From Chlamydiales bacterium (GTDB lineage Bacteria > Chlamydiota > Chlamydiia > Chlamydiales > JAAKFR01), in contig JAJACG010000010.1 in the NCBI GenBank assembly GCA_022601635.1, positions 1 through 46,300 of the forward strand: 46,300 nucleotides of DNA, written 5' to 3'. Below, one piece after another: positions 33,688-42,109 of the stretch; the stretch's first letter is position 1, and the number at the start of each line of letters is the position of its first letter. The notes under the pieces were generated by a model. The model was not told the DNA's origin, made no database searches, and saw only the letters and a list, made by a program, of their open reading frames with translations. Both the position numbers and the translations under genes were made by a program.

Positions 33688-34760
33688 AGTAGTTTCCCCC
33701 TAGCTAGCGCCTCCAAAAGCGCTGTTGTAATCTGCCGCTTCTTCTCAAGAGAGGAGAGCAACAGATATTCCCCCTTTGTATGTAACTTATCACCCTCCGC
33801 ACCAAGCGTGTCAATCGTCGGTACTCCGACGCGAGCTGTCTCATTGCCATCACAGACACCTCCCGTCTTCTGCCACGCCACTTCGTAACCCAACTTCTTA
33901 GCACAGCTGCGGAGTAATCGAAATAAAGCGCGGTTCTTTGGATCAAAGGGTTTCGGTGCACGCTCGCTCTTTTTTATCAGACGTACCCCATGTCTTTTAG
34001 CAAGACGATTGAGCTGCTCTTTTGGGTAGCATTCGTCAAAGCGGAAGTTGAGCTGGCATGAAGCGTGATCGGCGACGACGTTTCCAGCTATGCCCCCTTG
34101 GATAGTTCCAACACATCCAAATGCGTTTTTGCGACTTAGCTTCTTAATGCCGATGATAAAGTGAGAGAGTTTTGTGATAGCGCAATCGCCAAGTTCTGGG
34201 TTGCGGCCAACATGTGCGGCCTTTCCCTTTGCTTCGCATATAAAGTTGACTGAGCCTTTTCGTGCATTAACTAGGTTGCCATTGGCAAGGCTAGGTTCAA
34301 AGATAAGAGCGGCATCGCACTTGCGGGCAAATTTTGAGACAAGGCGAGCTGAGTAGGGGGAGCCTAGCTCTTCGTCGGGGTTGAAAAAGAGGCGCCAGCC
34401 CAAAAGCTCTTTTTGTTCAAACTGTTCGAAGGCTTCAAGGCTTTTGAGTAAGATGGCAAGGCCGCCTTTCATATCTAGGACGCCGGGACCATAGAGGCGG
34501 TTTTGTCTTTTTTGCAGCTCCCAAAGTTCGGGGTGGACGGTATCAAAGTGGCCGCCGAGGTAGATTTGGCAGGGTGCAGAAGTTCTTTTTTCTGCATAAA
34601 GGGCGGGGCCATTTTCTAGTTCGATGAATTCGAGATGATCGGGTTTGAGTTTGACGACTTCATGTTTAAGTGCACGGACCATCTTTTGCAAACCCGCACT
34701 ATTTAAAGAGTGGGAATTGATTTCAGCGAAGCGGGTGAGTAGCTCTTCACATGAGGTCAT
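33684..34760 (-). CDS. M20-family metallohydrolase, candidate succinylglutamate desuccinylase
   Basis: 358 residues of the M20 peptidase/deacylase family (ArgE, DapE, carboxypeptidase G2). Metal ligands: GGHFDTVH, PGVLDMKGG (bridging Asp) and NPDEELGS (catalytic Glu pair), with a dimerisation domain between about 170 and 270. First gene of the AST operon, overlapping the aminotransferase by 4 bp. The operon lacks the M14-family AstE that removes succinate in the last step, so I infer this enzyme replaces it; DapE-like enzymes cleave N-succinyl groups. Family certain, substrate inferred. Confidence 0.85.
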   Translation of the reverse strand: MTSCEELLTRFAEINSHSLNSAGLQKMVRALKHEVVKLKPDHLEFIELENGPALYAEKRTSAPCQIYLGGHFDTVHPELWELQKRQNRLYGPGVLDMKGGLAILLKSLEAFEQFEQKELLGWRLFFNPDEELGSPYSARLVSKFARKCDAALIFEPSLANGNLVNARKGSVNFICEAKGKAAHVGRNPELGDCAITKLSHFIIGIKKLSRKNAFGCVGTIQGGIAGNVVADHASCQLNFRFDECYPKEQLNRLAKRHGVRLIKKSERAPKPFDPKNRALFRLLRSCAKKLGYEVAWQKTGGVCDGNETARVGVPTIDTLGAEGDKLHTKGEYLLLSSLEKKRQITTALLEALARGKLL

Positions 34761-34806
34761 TTTGTCACACTATTTCAAATATCGAAAATTGTCCAGTAAT
34801 CGTCTT

Positions 34807-34835
34807 TTGACAATAAATAGACGCTCTACTATCAC
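34807..34835 (+). promoter_or_regulatory. Candidate promoter of the 59-aa gene
   Basis: TTGACA (34807-34812), 17-nt spacer, TATCAC (34830-34835) in the 93-bp divergent gap between the M20 gene and the small gene at 34854. No clear promoter for the AST operon was found in the same gap. Confidence 0.4.
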
Positions 34836-34853
34836 AAAGTAGAAGTCTAACCA

Positions 34854-35033
34854 ATGGAACCAATGGTCTCGGAACAAAAAAGCGAAGAAAAGGCGTGCAA
34901 GATTTTCATAAGTTGTGATCAACCAAGTGCTGATGGCAAAATGAGCGTTGAGATGACGTATGAGGGGGATCCCTCACTTGCATCCTATCTGTTAGAAAGA
35001 GCGCAATCTTTCATAGAAAATGAAGAAGCGTGA
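34854..35033 (+). CDS. Small conserved chlamydial protein (CT849.1-like by position)
   Basis: 59 residues, acidic, not recognised beyond its place: directly upstream of the CT850-like coiled-coil gene, where I recall the small CT849.1 of C. trachomatis. The sequence looks well folded (KIFISCDQPSADGKMSVEMT, then a helical SYLLERAQSFIENEEA), with a strand-rich start and a C-terminal helix. No signal peptide. The ATG has no obvious Shine-Dalgarno. Its reading frame shows normal codon use for the region. Confidence 0.65.
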   Translation: MEPMVSEQKSEEKACKIFISCDQPSADGKMSVEMTYEGDPSLASYLLERAQSFIENEEA

Positions 35034-35060
35034 TTTTCTATTGACACATCACAAGGGGGA

Positions 35061-36485
35061 ATGCGATTCTACTCCCCTCGTAACGATTTAGAGAAAATGG
35101 AAAAGAGCACCTTTTTATCACGCATCATTCCCGGTTCACTGATTGGGCGAATCGTCTTACTCTTCTTCTTTCCTCTATTTTTACTACTCACAACGGTGTG
35201 GGCTGCTCTTTATGAACCAACAGAGCTTTCGCCCTATCTTTGCGGCATGTTGCTTTTTGGCACAACGATGTCGCTGCGTTATCGCACAAAGGGTTTGTTG
35301 ATAGCTCTTTTCTCTCTGATTTCTATCTATGTCTTCAAGCATGAGGGTTTTCAGTTTTCTGAAATAGGACTTGTCATTGCTTCAGCTGTTGATTTTGCGA
35401 TTATTCTGCTTGTGGTTGATGAGGTGAAGGCCTCTCTTGCTGGGATAGTTGAAGAATCGAGGAGTCATATGAATCAGTTTCTGGCGAAAAACCAGGAGCT
35501 CGTGGAGAGTGAAGAGAGCTTTGCGAAGACGAAGCAGACGCTTGAAGAGGAGATTGCTTCTTGGAAGGAGGAGGCTGAACAGCGCAAGATTGACATGCAG
35601 CTGGTTCAGCAGAAGATGCAGCTGGTGCAGTCAGAGATTGAGATGCTCACAGCACAAAAGGAGAGCATTCTCAATGATTCCTATATGGTGCGAACTGAGG
35701 CGAAAGAGCAGCTAGCGGCATTGAAAGAGCAGGTGGCTGAGGTGGAAAGGGCTCGCGAAGAGGTGCATAGAAGGCTTGAACAGACTCAAGACGTTGCTGA
35801 GGATCAGAAGCAGAGGGAGTTATTACAAAAGAGTCTACAAGAGGCTCAGGAAAAGCTGACGCAGATGGTAGAGCGCTCAGAGTTGGAACAGCTGCAGCAC
35901 AAGCTAGTAGAGAGTGAAGCAGAGGCAGAGCAGCTGCTGGCGCAGATTGTGGAATTGAATGAGCAGCTTGAGAGTTCCAGCAATTCTGATCAAGTAGAGC
36001 AGTTACAGCAGAAGCTAGTGGAAAGTACGGCAGAGGTAGAACAGCTGCAGGCGCAGATTGTGGAATTGAATGAGCAGCTTGAGAATTCAAGCGGTTTTGA
36101 TCAAGTAGAGCAGAAGCTGGTCGAAAGCGCCGCTGAGGCAGAGCAGTTGCGTGCGCAGATTGCGGAATTAAAGAGGCAGCTAGAGGAAGCTTCAAGAGAG
36201 GAGTCTCTTGCAGAAGTTACCAGGGTACAGGGGCTCTATAAGCAGCTGCGCAGCCAATTTGAAGATAAGACGCGTATTTTGGATCAAACGCGCAAGGAGC
36301 TTTTTGTATTGCAAACCAAGTGGCAATCTCAGAAGCGCAGTGATGAGTTAGAGCTTTTGGAGGGACCAGCTGAGCAGATTCAGCAGTTGGAGCGGGAGCT
36401 CAACGTCGCCTGCCGCGAGTGCTTACGTCTTGAGGAAGAGGTCAACTCTCTGGAATCGTTAATATCTCATATCCTGACTCAGTGA
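35061..36485 (+). CDS. Membrane-anchored coiled-coil protein (CT850-like by position)
   Basis: 474 residues. Four hydrophobic segments in the first ~120 residues (about 22-45, 53-68, 75-90, 100-118) anchor a long coiled coil (about 128-470). Within it lie three tandem copies of a ~37-residue heptad unit (QKLVESxAEAEQLxAQIVE), about residues 273-375. The start is ATG 35061 or ATG 35097; GGGGGA lies too close to the first to be decisive. The 3' end overlaps the convergent map gene by 44 bp. Function unknown; position next to map matches CT850. Confidence 0.8.
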   Translation: MRFYSPRNDLEKMEKSTFLSRIIPGSLIGRIVLLFFFPLFLLLTTVWAALYEPTELSPYLCGMLLFGTTMSLRYRTKGLLIALFSLISIYVFKHEGFQFSEIGLVIASAVDFAIILLVVDEVKASLAGIVEESRSHMNQFLAKNQELVESEESFAKTKQTLEEEIASWKEEAEQRKIDMQLVQQKMQLVQSEIEMLTAQKESILNDSYMVRTEAKEQLAALKEQVAEVERAREEVHRRLEQTQDVAEDQKQRELLQKSLQEAQEKLTQMVERSELEQLQHKLVESEAEAEQLLAQIVELNEQLESSSNSDQVEQLQQKLVESTAEVEQLQAQIVELNEQLENSSGFDQVEQKLVESAAEAEQLRAQIAELKRQLEEASREESLAEVTRVQGLYKQLRSQFEDKTRILDQTRKELFVLQTKWQSQKRSDELELLEGPAEQIQQLERELNVACRECLRLEEEVNSLESLISHILTQ

Positions 36486-37323
36486 TCAACAGGGTATGCT
36501 CCCACTGTGCGGATGCTTTGCGATCCGCAGTATAGACGATCCAACCACTGCTTTCGTCCATTTCACCTTCAGCAACACCAGCATTGATCATTGGCTCAAT
36601 GGTAAAGGTCATACCCGCCTCTAGCGGGATCTGCATATTGTTGCGGTTGTGATGCACTTGAGGTGCCTCATGGAAGCCGAGGCCAACACCATGTCCCACA
36701 AATTGGTAGACCACAGAGCAGCCTTGGCTCTCAGCATAGGAGGTGATCGCCTCGCCAATCTCGTTGAGCATTACGCCCGGTTTCAAAATCTCAATCGAGC
36801 GTTTGAGACACTCCTTGGAGACATCAACAACAAGCTGTCTCTCTTTCGTCGTCTCGCCAATTACCACCATCGCGCTGCAATCGCCATAAAAACCATCCAA
36901 GATGGAGGCGACATCGATATTCATAATATCACCGCTCTTGAGCGGTACATCATCGGGAATACCGTGGCAGATCACCTCATTGAGCGACGTACAGATCCCT
37001 TTTGGAAAGGGGGGCTCACCATAGTTCAAAGCTGCTGGTACAGCCTTTGCCCTTTTATGTAGCTCTTCAGAAAGTGCGTTCAGCTCATTGGTCGTCACAC
37101 CCTCTTTGGCCGCCTCACATAGCTTATGCAATACTGTAGCAGCAAAGATCGAAGCTCGGCGGATACCAGCAATCTCCTCAGGAGTTTTGAGTCGAATCTG
37201 ATATTGGCGCCAGTAGCGCTGAGCCCTCTGACTCAAAGCCTTTGTAGGATCCCCCTTGGGAAAGTGGCACTTCTTCCACTTCTTATTACTACCGCACCAA
37301 CAGAGATCATTCCGACCGATCAT
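36442..37323 (-). CDS. map: Methionine aminopeptidase with SEC-C zinc motif
   Basis: Removes the initiator Met from nascent proteins. 293 residues, type I. The N-terminal SEC-C motif (RNDLCWCGSNKKWKKCH) is a ribosome- or partner-binding zinc element seen in chlamydial MAPs. The metal ligands are in NIDVASILDGFYGDCSAM (two Asp), GHGVGLGFHE (His), and FTIEPMIN and the C-terminal QWEHTLL (two Glu). First codons overlap truA by 17 bp. Confidence 0.96.
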   Translation of the reverse strand: MIGRNDLCWCGSNKKWKKCHFPKGDPTKALSQRAQRYWRQYQIRLKTPEEIAGIRRASIFAATVLHKLCEAAKEGVTTNELNALSEELHKRAKAVPAALNYGEPPFPKGICTSLNEVICHGIPDDVPLKSGDIMNIDVASILDGFYGDCSAMVVIGETTKERQLVVDVSKECLKRSIEILKPGVMLNEIGEAITSYAESQGCSVVYQFVGHGVGLGFHEAPQVHHNRNNMQIPLEAGMTFTIEPMINAGVAEGEMDESSGWIVYTADRKASAQWEHTLLITESGYEILTIPES

Positions 37324-38032
37324 AAAATACCTTCTGCAAACTAAGACCGTGCGCTGGCGCTGTCATCCCCGCCTCTACACGTTTTTTCGATTTTAAGACT
37401 GATGACAGATCATCCAACTTACCCCGCCCCACATGGACCAGACTACCCACTATTGTGCGCGCCATCTTATAGAGAAAGTTGTCGCCACGAATCACAACTA
37501 GCAGACCCTCATCATCCTCAAAGATGCTCACCTTCTCCAGCGTGCGAATCGCATCGCTGTAGCTCACCTTGGTGCAGAAGGCAGAAAAATCAAAGGTTCC
37601 CTCTAACTGCTTCGCCGCCTCCTTCATCTTAGAAAAGTCCAACTTATGCGGCACATGCCAAGAGAGATGACGCCGATCTGGCTTTTGTACCGGACCTAAA
37701 CAGATACGGTAGTGATACTCCTTGCCCTTCGCATCCAATGTTGGATGAAATGCCTCATGCCGCTTCTCCAACCGCAAAGCGCGAATCTGCGCCGGCAAAA
37801 GTGCATTGATCCCCAGAAGATTCAGCTCCTTGTTAGAAAAAAAGTTGACCATCTGCCCATGCGCATGCACTCCACGATCTGTTCGGCTTGCTGCCTGAAG
37901 CTTGACCGGATGCTGCAACAGCTTCTCCAAAGCATTTTGCAAATGCTCCTCTACAGTAGGCCCCTCTTCGCTCCTCTGCCAGCCAAAGAGATCTGTCCCA
38001 TCATATGCAAGCGTCACCACATAGTTGATCAT
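37307..38032 (-). CDS. truA: tRNA pseudouridine(38-40) synthase
   Basis: Isomerises U38-U40 in the anticodon arm of many tRNAs. 241 residues, normal. Catalytic Asp is in AASRTDRGVHAHGQ, and the start YVVTLAYDGTDLFGWQ and C-terminal RGDNFLYKMARTIVG are family signatures. Within a four-gene overlapping run (marC, marC, truA, map, each start overlapping the preceding stop). In C. trachomatis truA lies elsewhere as far as I recall, so the gene has moved in one of the lineages. Confidence 0.95.
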   Translation of the reverse strand: MINYVVTLAYDGTDLFGWQRSEEGPTVEEHLQNALEKLLQHPVKLQAASRTDRGVHAHGQMVNFFSNKELNLLGINALLPAQIRALRLEKRHEAFHPTLDAKGKEYHYRICLGPVQKPDRRHLSWHVPHKLDFSKMKEAAKQLEGTFDFSAFCTKVSYSDAIRTLEKVSIFEDDEGLLVVIRGDNFLYKMARTIVGSLVHVGRGKLDDLSSVLKSKKRVEAGMTAPAHGLSLQKVFYDRSE

Positions 38033-38619
38033 CCAAATGCCTCCACAAGTCCATGCAAAATCATCTGACCCGATATTAGCACCAGCAAGTAACCAAAAAG
38101 ATGCTCCACAGCTGTCAAACCATTGTCACCCAAAATACGCTTCAAAAAGGGCGCCATTAAAAGCACCGGTAGCGTCAACGCCCAAGCAATCACCACAGAT
38201 ATCAGCACCAATAGCTGATTCTGCTCCACACCACCCCCATAAACAGTAATCGCTGCCAAAATAGCCGGCCCCGCTACCGCTGGAACTGCAAGCGGTACAA
38301 TCAAAGGATCTTGCTTTGTTGGCGTTAAATCACCCTCAGGCGGGCTAGAGAAAATCATCGGAATGGCAATCAAAAGCAGAATCACACCGCCTGTGATCTC
38401 AAGAGAGTGCTCAGCCACATTAATCAGCTGGAAAAAACCATTTCCAAAGAAGAGAAAAAGCACCATGATTGCCAATGCAATAATCATCTCCCGCATGATT
38501 ACAAAGCGCTGCCTCTTAGGATCCAAGTGCTTCAATACCGCAACGAAAATAGGCACATTGCCCAGTGGATCAATGATAATTAAAAATAGAATCGATAGAT
38601 GGATCAGCTTATCAATCAT
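38029..38619 (-). CDS. MarC-family integral membrane protein (copy 2)
   Basis: 196 residues with about six membrane helices, MarC/YhgN family, physiological role unsettled. Family features: FLIIIDPLGNVPIF in the first helix, FVIMREMIIALAIM, EITGGVILLLIAIPMIFSS, and PLAVPAVAGPAILAAI in the middle. Overlaps truA and the other marC by 4 bp each. Adjacent to map like YhgN (CT852). Confidence 0.9.
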   Translation of the reverse strand: MIDKLIHLSILFLIIIDPLGNVPIFVAVLKHLDPKRQRFVIMREMIIALAIMVLFLFFGNGFFQLINVAEHSLEITGGVILLLIAIPMIFSSPPEGDLTPTKQDPLIVPLAVPAVAGPAILAAITVYGGGVEQNQLLVLISVVIAWALTLPVLLMAPFLKRILGDNGLTAVEHLFGYLLVLISGQMILHGLVEAFG

Positions 38620-39206
38620 AACCCATTTTGCATTAGGTCTCTAACGCCCTCTAAGATCATCTGTACGGCTACAAGTGAGATCAATAGACCCATCAAACGC
38701 TGACAAGCGAGTAATCCGCGCGCTCGAATCAGATTGAAGATCGGACGCCCAAAGAGATAGACCAAGCCTGAAAGAAACCAGGCAACAAGAAGTGAGAGAA
38801 GAACAATATCATTGGGCACATCAGAAAGACCAAAAATGGTCACTGTGGCAACGAATGAGGGGCCAGCAAGCAGAGGGGTTGCAATCGGAACAATAAAGGG
38901 CTTGCCCCTCTTCCACCTCTGAGAATGCTCCTCATTAGAGAAGATCAAGCGGGTTGCAATCAAGAAAAGCACCACACCACCTGAGATTTCTACAGCTGTC
39001 TTAGAAAGACCTAAAAGGTTTAAAAAGAGCTGACCAAGATAGAAGAAGGCCACCATCAAAATAAGAGCAAAAATAAGCTCGCGAATCGCTACACGGATGC
39101 AACGTTTGCTGTCTAGTTTCTCAACCTGAGAAAGATAAGCTGGCAAAGTGCCTAGAGAATCTATGACAAGGAAGAGTGTAAATGCGGTAGAAATAAAGTG
39201 TTCCAT
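38616..39206 (-). CDS. MarC-family integral membrane protein (copy 1)
   Basis: 196 residues from ATG 39206 (MEHFISTAFTLFLVIDSLG), about six membrane helices. I choose this start rather than ATG 39248 because it aligns exactly with the start and length of the tandem paralogue and leaves 51 bp to the divergent gene. Signatures VAIRELIFALILM, EISGGVVLFLIATRLIFS and PIATPLLAGPSFVATV align with the second copy, so the two arose by tandem duplication and may form a heteromeric pair. First gene of the marC-marC-truA-map run. Confidence 0.88.
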   Translation of the reverse strand: MEHFISTAFTLFLVIDSLGTLPAYLSQVEKLDSKRCIRVAIRELIFALILMVAFFYLGQLFLNLLGLSKTAVEISGGVVLFLIATRLIFSNEEHSQRWKRGKPFIVPIATPLLAGPSFVATVTIFGLSDVPNDIVLLSLLVAWFLSGLVYLFGRPIFNLIRARGLLACQRLMGLLISLVAVQMILEGVRDLMQNGL

Positions 39207-39257
39207 TTCATGGAAATGATACTTGAATAGTTGGCAAAAATCAACCATAATTGAGAT

Positions 39258-39884
39258 ATGTTAATCGAACCCTACGCAGGCAAATATTCCTCAGTTTTGC
39301 TCTTTGGGCCTCCCGGGGTAGGCAAGGGCACTTTGGGCAGCTTTTTGGCCTCTGCTGGGGATCAGTTCCATCTCTCCTCAGGCGATATCTTCCGCTCACT
39401 GCCCAGTCAGTCAGCAGCTGGTAAACTTTTTTATAACTATGCAAAGAAGGGCGACTTAGTACCGGATCAGTTCACAGTAGAGATCTGGCAAAACTATGTA
39501 CAGGGCTTGATTGCCACCAACTCTTATGACCCAAACGGTCAACATCTTCTACTTGATGGGATTCCGAGAACTTTGGAACAGGCCCAGCTTTTAGAGGAGG
39601 TGATTCAGGTGAAGCATATCATTGTCTTAGAAAGTGCTGATATTGATCAGTTGGTGGAGCGTTTGCAGTGTCGCGCACGGACAGTAGGACAGATGGAGGG
39701 GGTTGATCCAAATGTGATACAGCACCGTCTAGATTGTTATCACCGTGAGATTGAGAGGTTGCTGGAGTTTTATCCGCCGCATTTAGTTTCGAAGGTGGAT
39801 GGGGAGCAGCGTCCGCTAGAAGTGCTACGTGATGTGCTCGTCCGCCTCTCTCACATTCTCAGCAAACCAACTGGCTTATCCTGA
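39258..39884 (+). CDS. Adenylate-kinase-like nucleotide kinase (short LID)
   Basis: 208 residues. P-loop GPPGVGKGT, LSSGDIFRS (NMP-binding), LLLDGIPRT and RARTVGQMEGVDPNVIQHRL. The LID region between the two Arg-containing motifs is reduced to a dozen residues, so it is a short-form kinase lacking the zinc/LID insertion of typical Adk. Because Chlamydia carries its adk elsewhere, this may be an additional enzyme with different specificity. Divergent from marC. The stop overlaps the convergent 39876 gene by 9 bp. Confidence 0.82.
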   Translation: MLIEPYAGKYSSVLLFGPPGVGKGTLGSFLASAGDQFHLSSGDIFRSLPSQSAAGKLFYNYAKKGDLVPDQFTVEIWQNYVQGLIATNSYDPNGQHLLLDGIPRTLEQAQLLEEVIQVKHIIVLESADIDQLVERLQCRARTVGQMEGVDPNVIQHRLDCYHREIERLLEFYPPHLVSKVDGEQRPLEVLRDVLVRLSHILSKPTGLS

Positions 39885-40376
39885 GTTTTTGTCCTTAGTA
39901 ATCATCTCTTTGAGAATAGCCATGTCTCCTGCAATCATATCAGCGTGACCACAACTTGAAGAGTCATAGTTAGGCTGGTTGAACATATTGTATAAGTTAT
40001 TGAAAGAGTTTACAATATCATCAGTTGTTTGACTTCCAAGGCCGCTTCCACCATCCCAGCCATGCGTCTGTCCAAGAGTAGATAATAGCTGCTTGTTTTC
40101 TGGATTATTCAAAAAGTCATGGATCTTCTTCATGTCCGCTTTTAAATCCTGAAACTTATTTGCCAGCTGTTTAAGTTGATCTGGGGTCGGATTCTTCTGA
40201 TCCATCAGCCAAGCAAATGATCCAGGAGTCTTTCCATCACCTAAATCATGATTGAATGGACCCATCAGTTGATTCAGCTCATCAAGGATTTTTTGTAGTT
40301 TAGGGTCTAACTTTGCCTCACCCGGTACCTGATGTGAAGGAATAATAGGCTGGCCATGTATGGGATCAATACTCAT
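39876..40376 (-). CDS. Hypothetical protein, possible secreted protein
   Basis: 166 residues from ATG 40376 (MSIDPIHGQPIIPSH); ATG 40385 would add three. Not recognised. Polar and disordered at the N-terminus, then amphipathic helices (LQKILDELNQLM, LANKFQDLKADMKKI) and a Gly/Ser/Asp-rich middle. It resembles the style of small type III substrates and sits in the position of CT853, which is weak support only. TATAAT ends 7 nt before ATG 40376, with no Shine-Dalgarno, so the message may be leaderless. 30 bp downstream of the ABC fusion gene. Confidence 0.7.
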   Translation of the reverse strand: MSIDPIHGQPIIPSHQVPGEAKLDPKLQKILDELNQLMGPFNHDLGDGKTPGSFAWLMDQKNPTPDQLKQLANKFQDLKADMKKIHDFLNNPENKQLLSTLGQTHGWDGGSGLGSQTTDDIVNSFNNLYNMFNQPNYDSSSCGHADMIAGDMAILKEMITKDKNSG

Positions 40377-40383
40377 AAATCCC

Positions 40384-40389
40384 ATTATA
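40384..40389 (-). promoter_or_regulatory. -10 box of the 39876 gene
   Basis: Perfect TATAAT on the minus strand (40389-40384) within GTGCTATAATGG, the same context as other promoters in the window. The -35 at 17 nt is poor (TAAATA, 40412-40407). Confidence 0.4.
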
Positions 40390-40405
40390 GCACTTATAAA
40401 GTATT

Positions 40406-42103
40406 TTATTTAGAGAAATCTAAGCAGCTAACATCGTATGTATTATGAATAATTGATCGTTCAACCTGCCACTCTAAGTAGTTCTGTATTAGATTAAAAT
40501 CAACCTCTTGATTACTACAAAAAAGAGGTGCTGTCTCCTGCCAAGAAAGTCTCTCCCAATTGACTGTTCTAGATGACTTGTTAGGATTGGCTTTCAAATA
40601 GATGGCAAATGCCTCTTCTGGATTCTCTTTGGCAAAATCGATCGATTTTTGTAACGCTCGGCCAAATCGAATCGCAAACTCTGGCCGCGTCTGAGGAGTG
40701 TTGGCATTTGCCAAGATCACTAACTCATGGTAGGTAGGGATGTTGAGATCGTCAAATGTAAAGTATTGGTTCTCAATTCCAAGGGAGTTCATGAGGTGAT
40801 GTTCCACATTCCAGTAGCCGCCATAGACAAAGTCGATAGCTCCTGTGCCCATTGGGGCGATCATATCGGCGGAGACATTCTTTCTCTCGATGGGTCTAAT
40901 GGAAGAGACGGAGAGTAGGTAGTCAATGAAGGAGGTATCTGGGCCGCCGATACAGTAGCCAAAGCTCTTACCAGAGAGATCGGAGGGGGTTTGAACAGCA
41001 TCATCTTTGAGGTAGATTAAAGCGCGCAGGGAGCTGTCGACCATCTGTCCTACAATTTTGAGTTCAGCACCTTTGGCTGTTGCTTTGAGGGTGCTGGGTA
41101 GGTGGCTGACCACCATGTCAGCTTGGTGTGAGGTGAGGTAGTTGATGCCGCCGCCGCACTCGACCATCTTCTGGATCTGCAGGTCGATGCCCTCTTCGGC
41201 GAAAAAGCCCTTTTCATAACCAGCAAAGAGGGGAACGTGGTTGGGATTGGGTAGCCAATCGAGTAGAAGTCGAGTCTGTTTGGGCTGCTCATGGCAGCCA
41301 GTTAGAAGCAGAAGTAGACAGAGAATGGCGAGGCAGGGCTTACGTTTGAGAATGCGGCCGCTCCATTCAAAGTGTAGCTTTTTGGGAAGTGATTCAAAGA
41401 GGATGGTGGCGCTGTAGAGCAGCGTACTCATTACGGTGAGGCAGAAAAGCGCTCCAAAGGTGATCTCTAGATCTAGATTACGTCTGCTCTCCAACATCAG
41501 CACTCCCAGTCCCGATTGCGCACCCGCCCACTCACCTGCAACAGCACCAACGCCAGCGATTGCAGCTGAGATGCGAAAGCCAGCGAAGACGTGAGGCATA
41601 GCGTAGGGTAGGCGCAGTTTTGTTAATGTTTGCCATGTTGTCGCCCCATTGAGCGCAAAATATTCAAGAAGGGGGCGTGGTGTAGCGCGGAGTCCCTGAT
41701 AAATGTTTAAGGTAAGAGGAAAAAAGATCATCAATGCGGTGGGAATGACAATCGCTGCTTTGGTCCAACCAAAAAGAACCACCATGATGGGGGCTAGTGC
41801 AAACATCGGAATGCATTGGATCACCACAAAGAGTGGCTGTAAAAGTGTGCGTGTCGTAGCAAAACGGAGCATAGTCCATGCGAGTGGGAAGGCGACGAGA
41901 AGTGCGAAGCAAAACCCTAGAAGCATCTCTTCAAGAGTGACGCAGGTGTGAAACCAAAAGTTGGCGCGTAGCACCCAAAGAGTCTGAGCGATCAGCGAAG
42001 GCTTAGGAAGCACAAAGAGCATATCCCCAAAGCGCAAGCAGACCAGCTCCCACACTGACAAGAGGCAGGAAAAGACAAATAGGAATGGAAGTGTTTTTTT
42101 CAC
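40406..42103 (-). CDS. ABC transporter permease fused to NMT1/ThiY-type binding protein
   Basis: From GTG 42103 the protein has 565 residues (an ATG at 42142 would give 578, but a near-perfect promoter lies between them). The N-terminal ~250 residues are an SsuC/TauC-type permease with about six helices and an EAA loop (ALNGATTWQTLTKLRLP). A second hydrophobic stretch then ends in a lipobox (LLLLLTGCHEQ), followed by a ~290-residue periplasmic binding domain (LDWLPNPNHVPLFAGYEKGFF, GGGINYL) like pyrimidine/thiamine-precursor binding proteins. No ATPase gene is in the window. It matches CT854 by position next to fumC. Confidence 0.87.
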   Translation of the reverse strand: MKKTLPFLFVFSCLLSVWELVCLRFGDMLFVLPKPSLIAQTLWVLRANFWFHTCVTLEEMLLGFCFALLVAFPLAWTMLRFATTRTLLQPLFVVIQCIPMFALAPIMVVLFGWTKAAIVIPTALMIFFPLTLNIYQGLRATPRPLLEYFALNGATTWQTLTKLRLPYAMPHVFAGFRISAAIAGVGAVAGEWAGAQSGLGVLMLESRRNLDLEITFGALFCLTVMSTLLYSATILFESLPKKLHFEWSGRILKRKPCLAILCLLLLLTGCHEQPKQTRLLLDWLPNPNHVPLFAGYEKGFFAEEGIDLQIQKMVECGGGINYLTSHQADMVVSHLPSTLKATAKGAELKIVGQMVDSSLRALIYLKDDAVQTPSDLSGKSFGYCIGGPDTSFIDYLLSVSSIRPIERKNVSADMIAPMGTGAIDFVYGGYWNVEHHLMNSLGIENQYFTFDDLNIPTYHELVILANANTPQTRPEFAIRFGRALQKSIDFAKENPEEAFAIYLKANPNKSSRTVNWERLSWQETAPLFCSNQEVDFNLIQNYLEWQVERSIIHNTYDVSCLDFSK

Positions 42104-42109
42104 ATAGGC

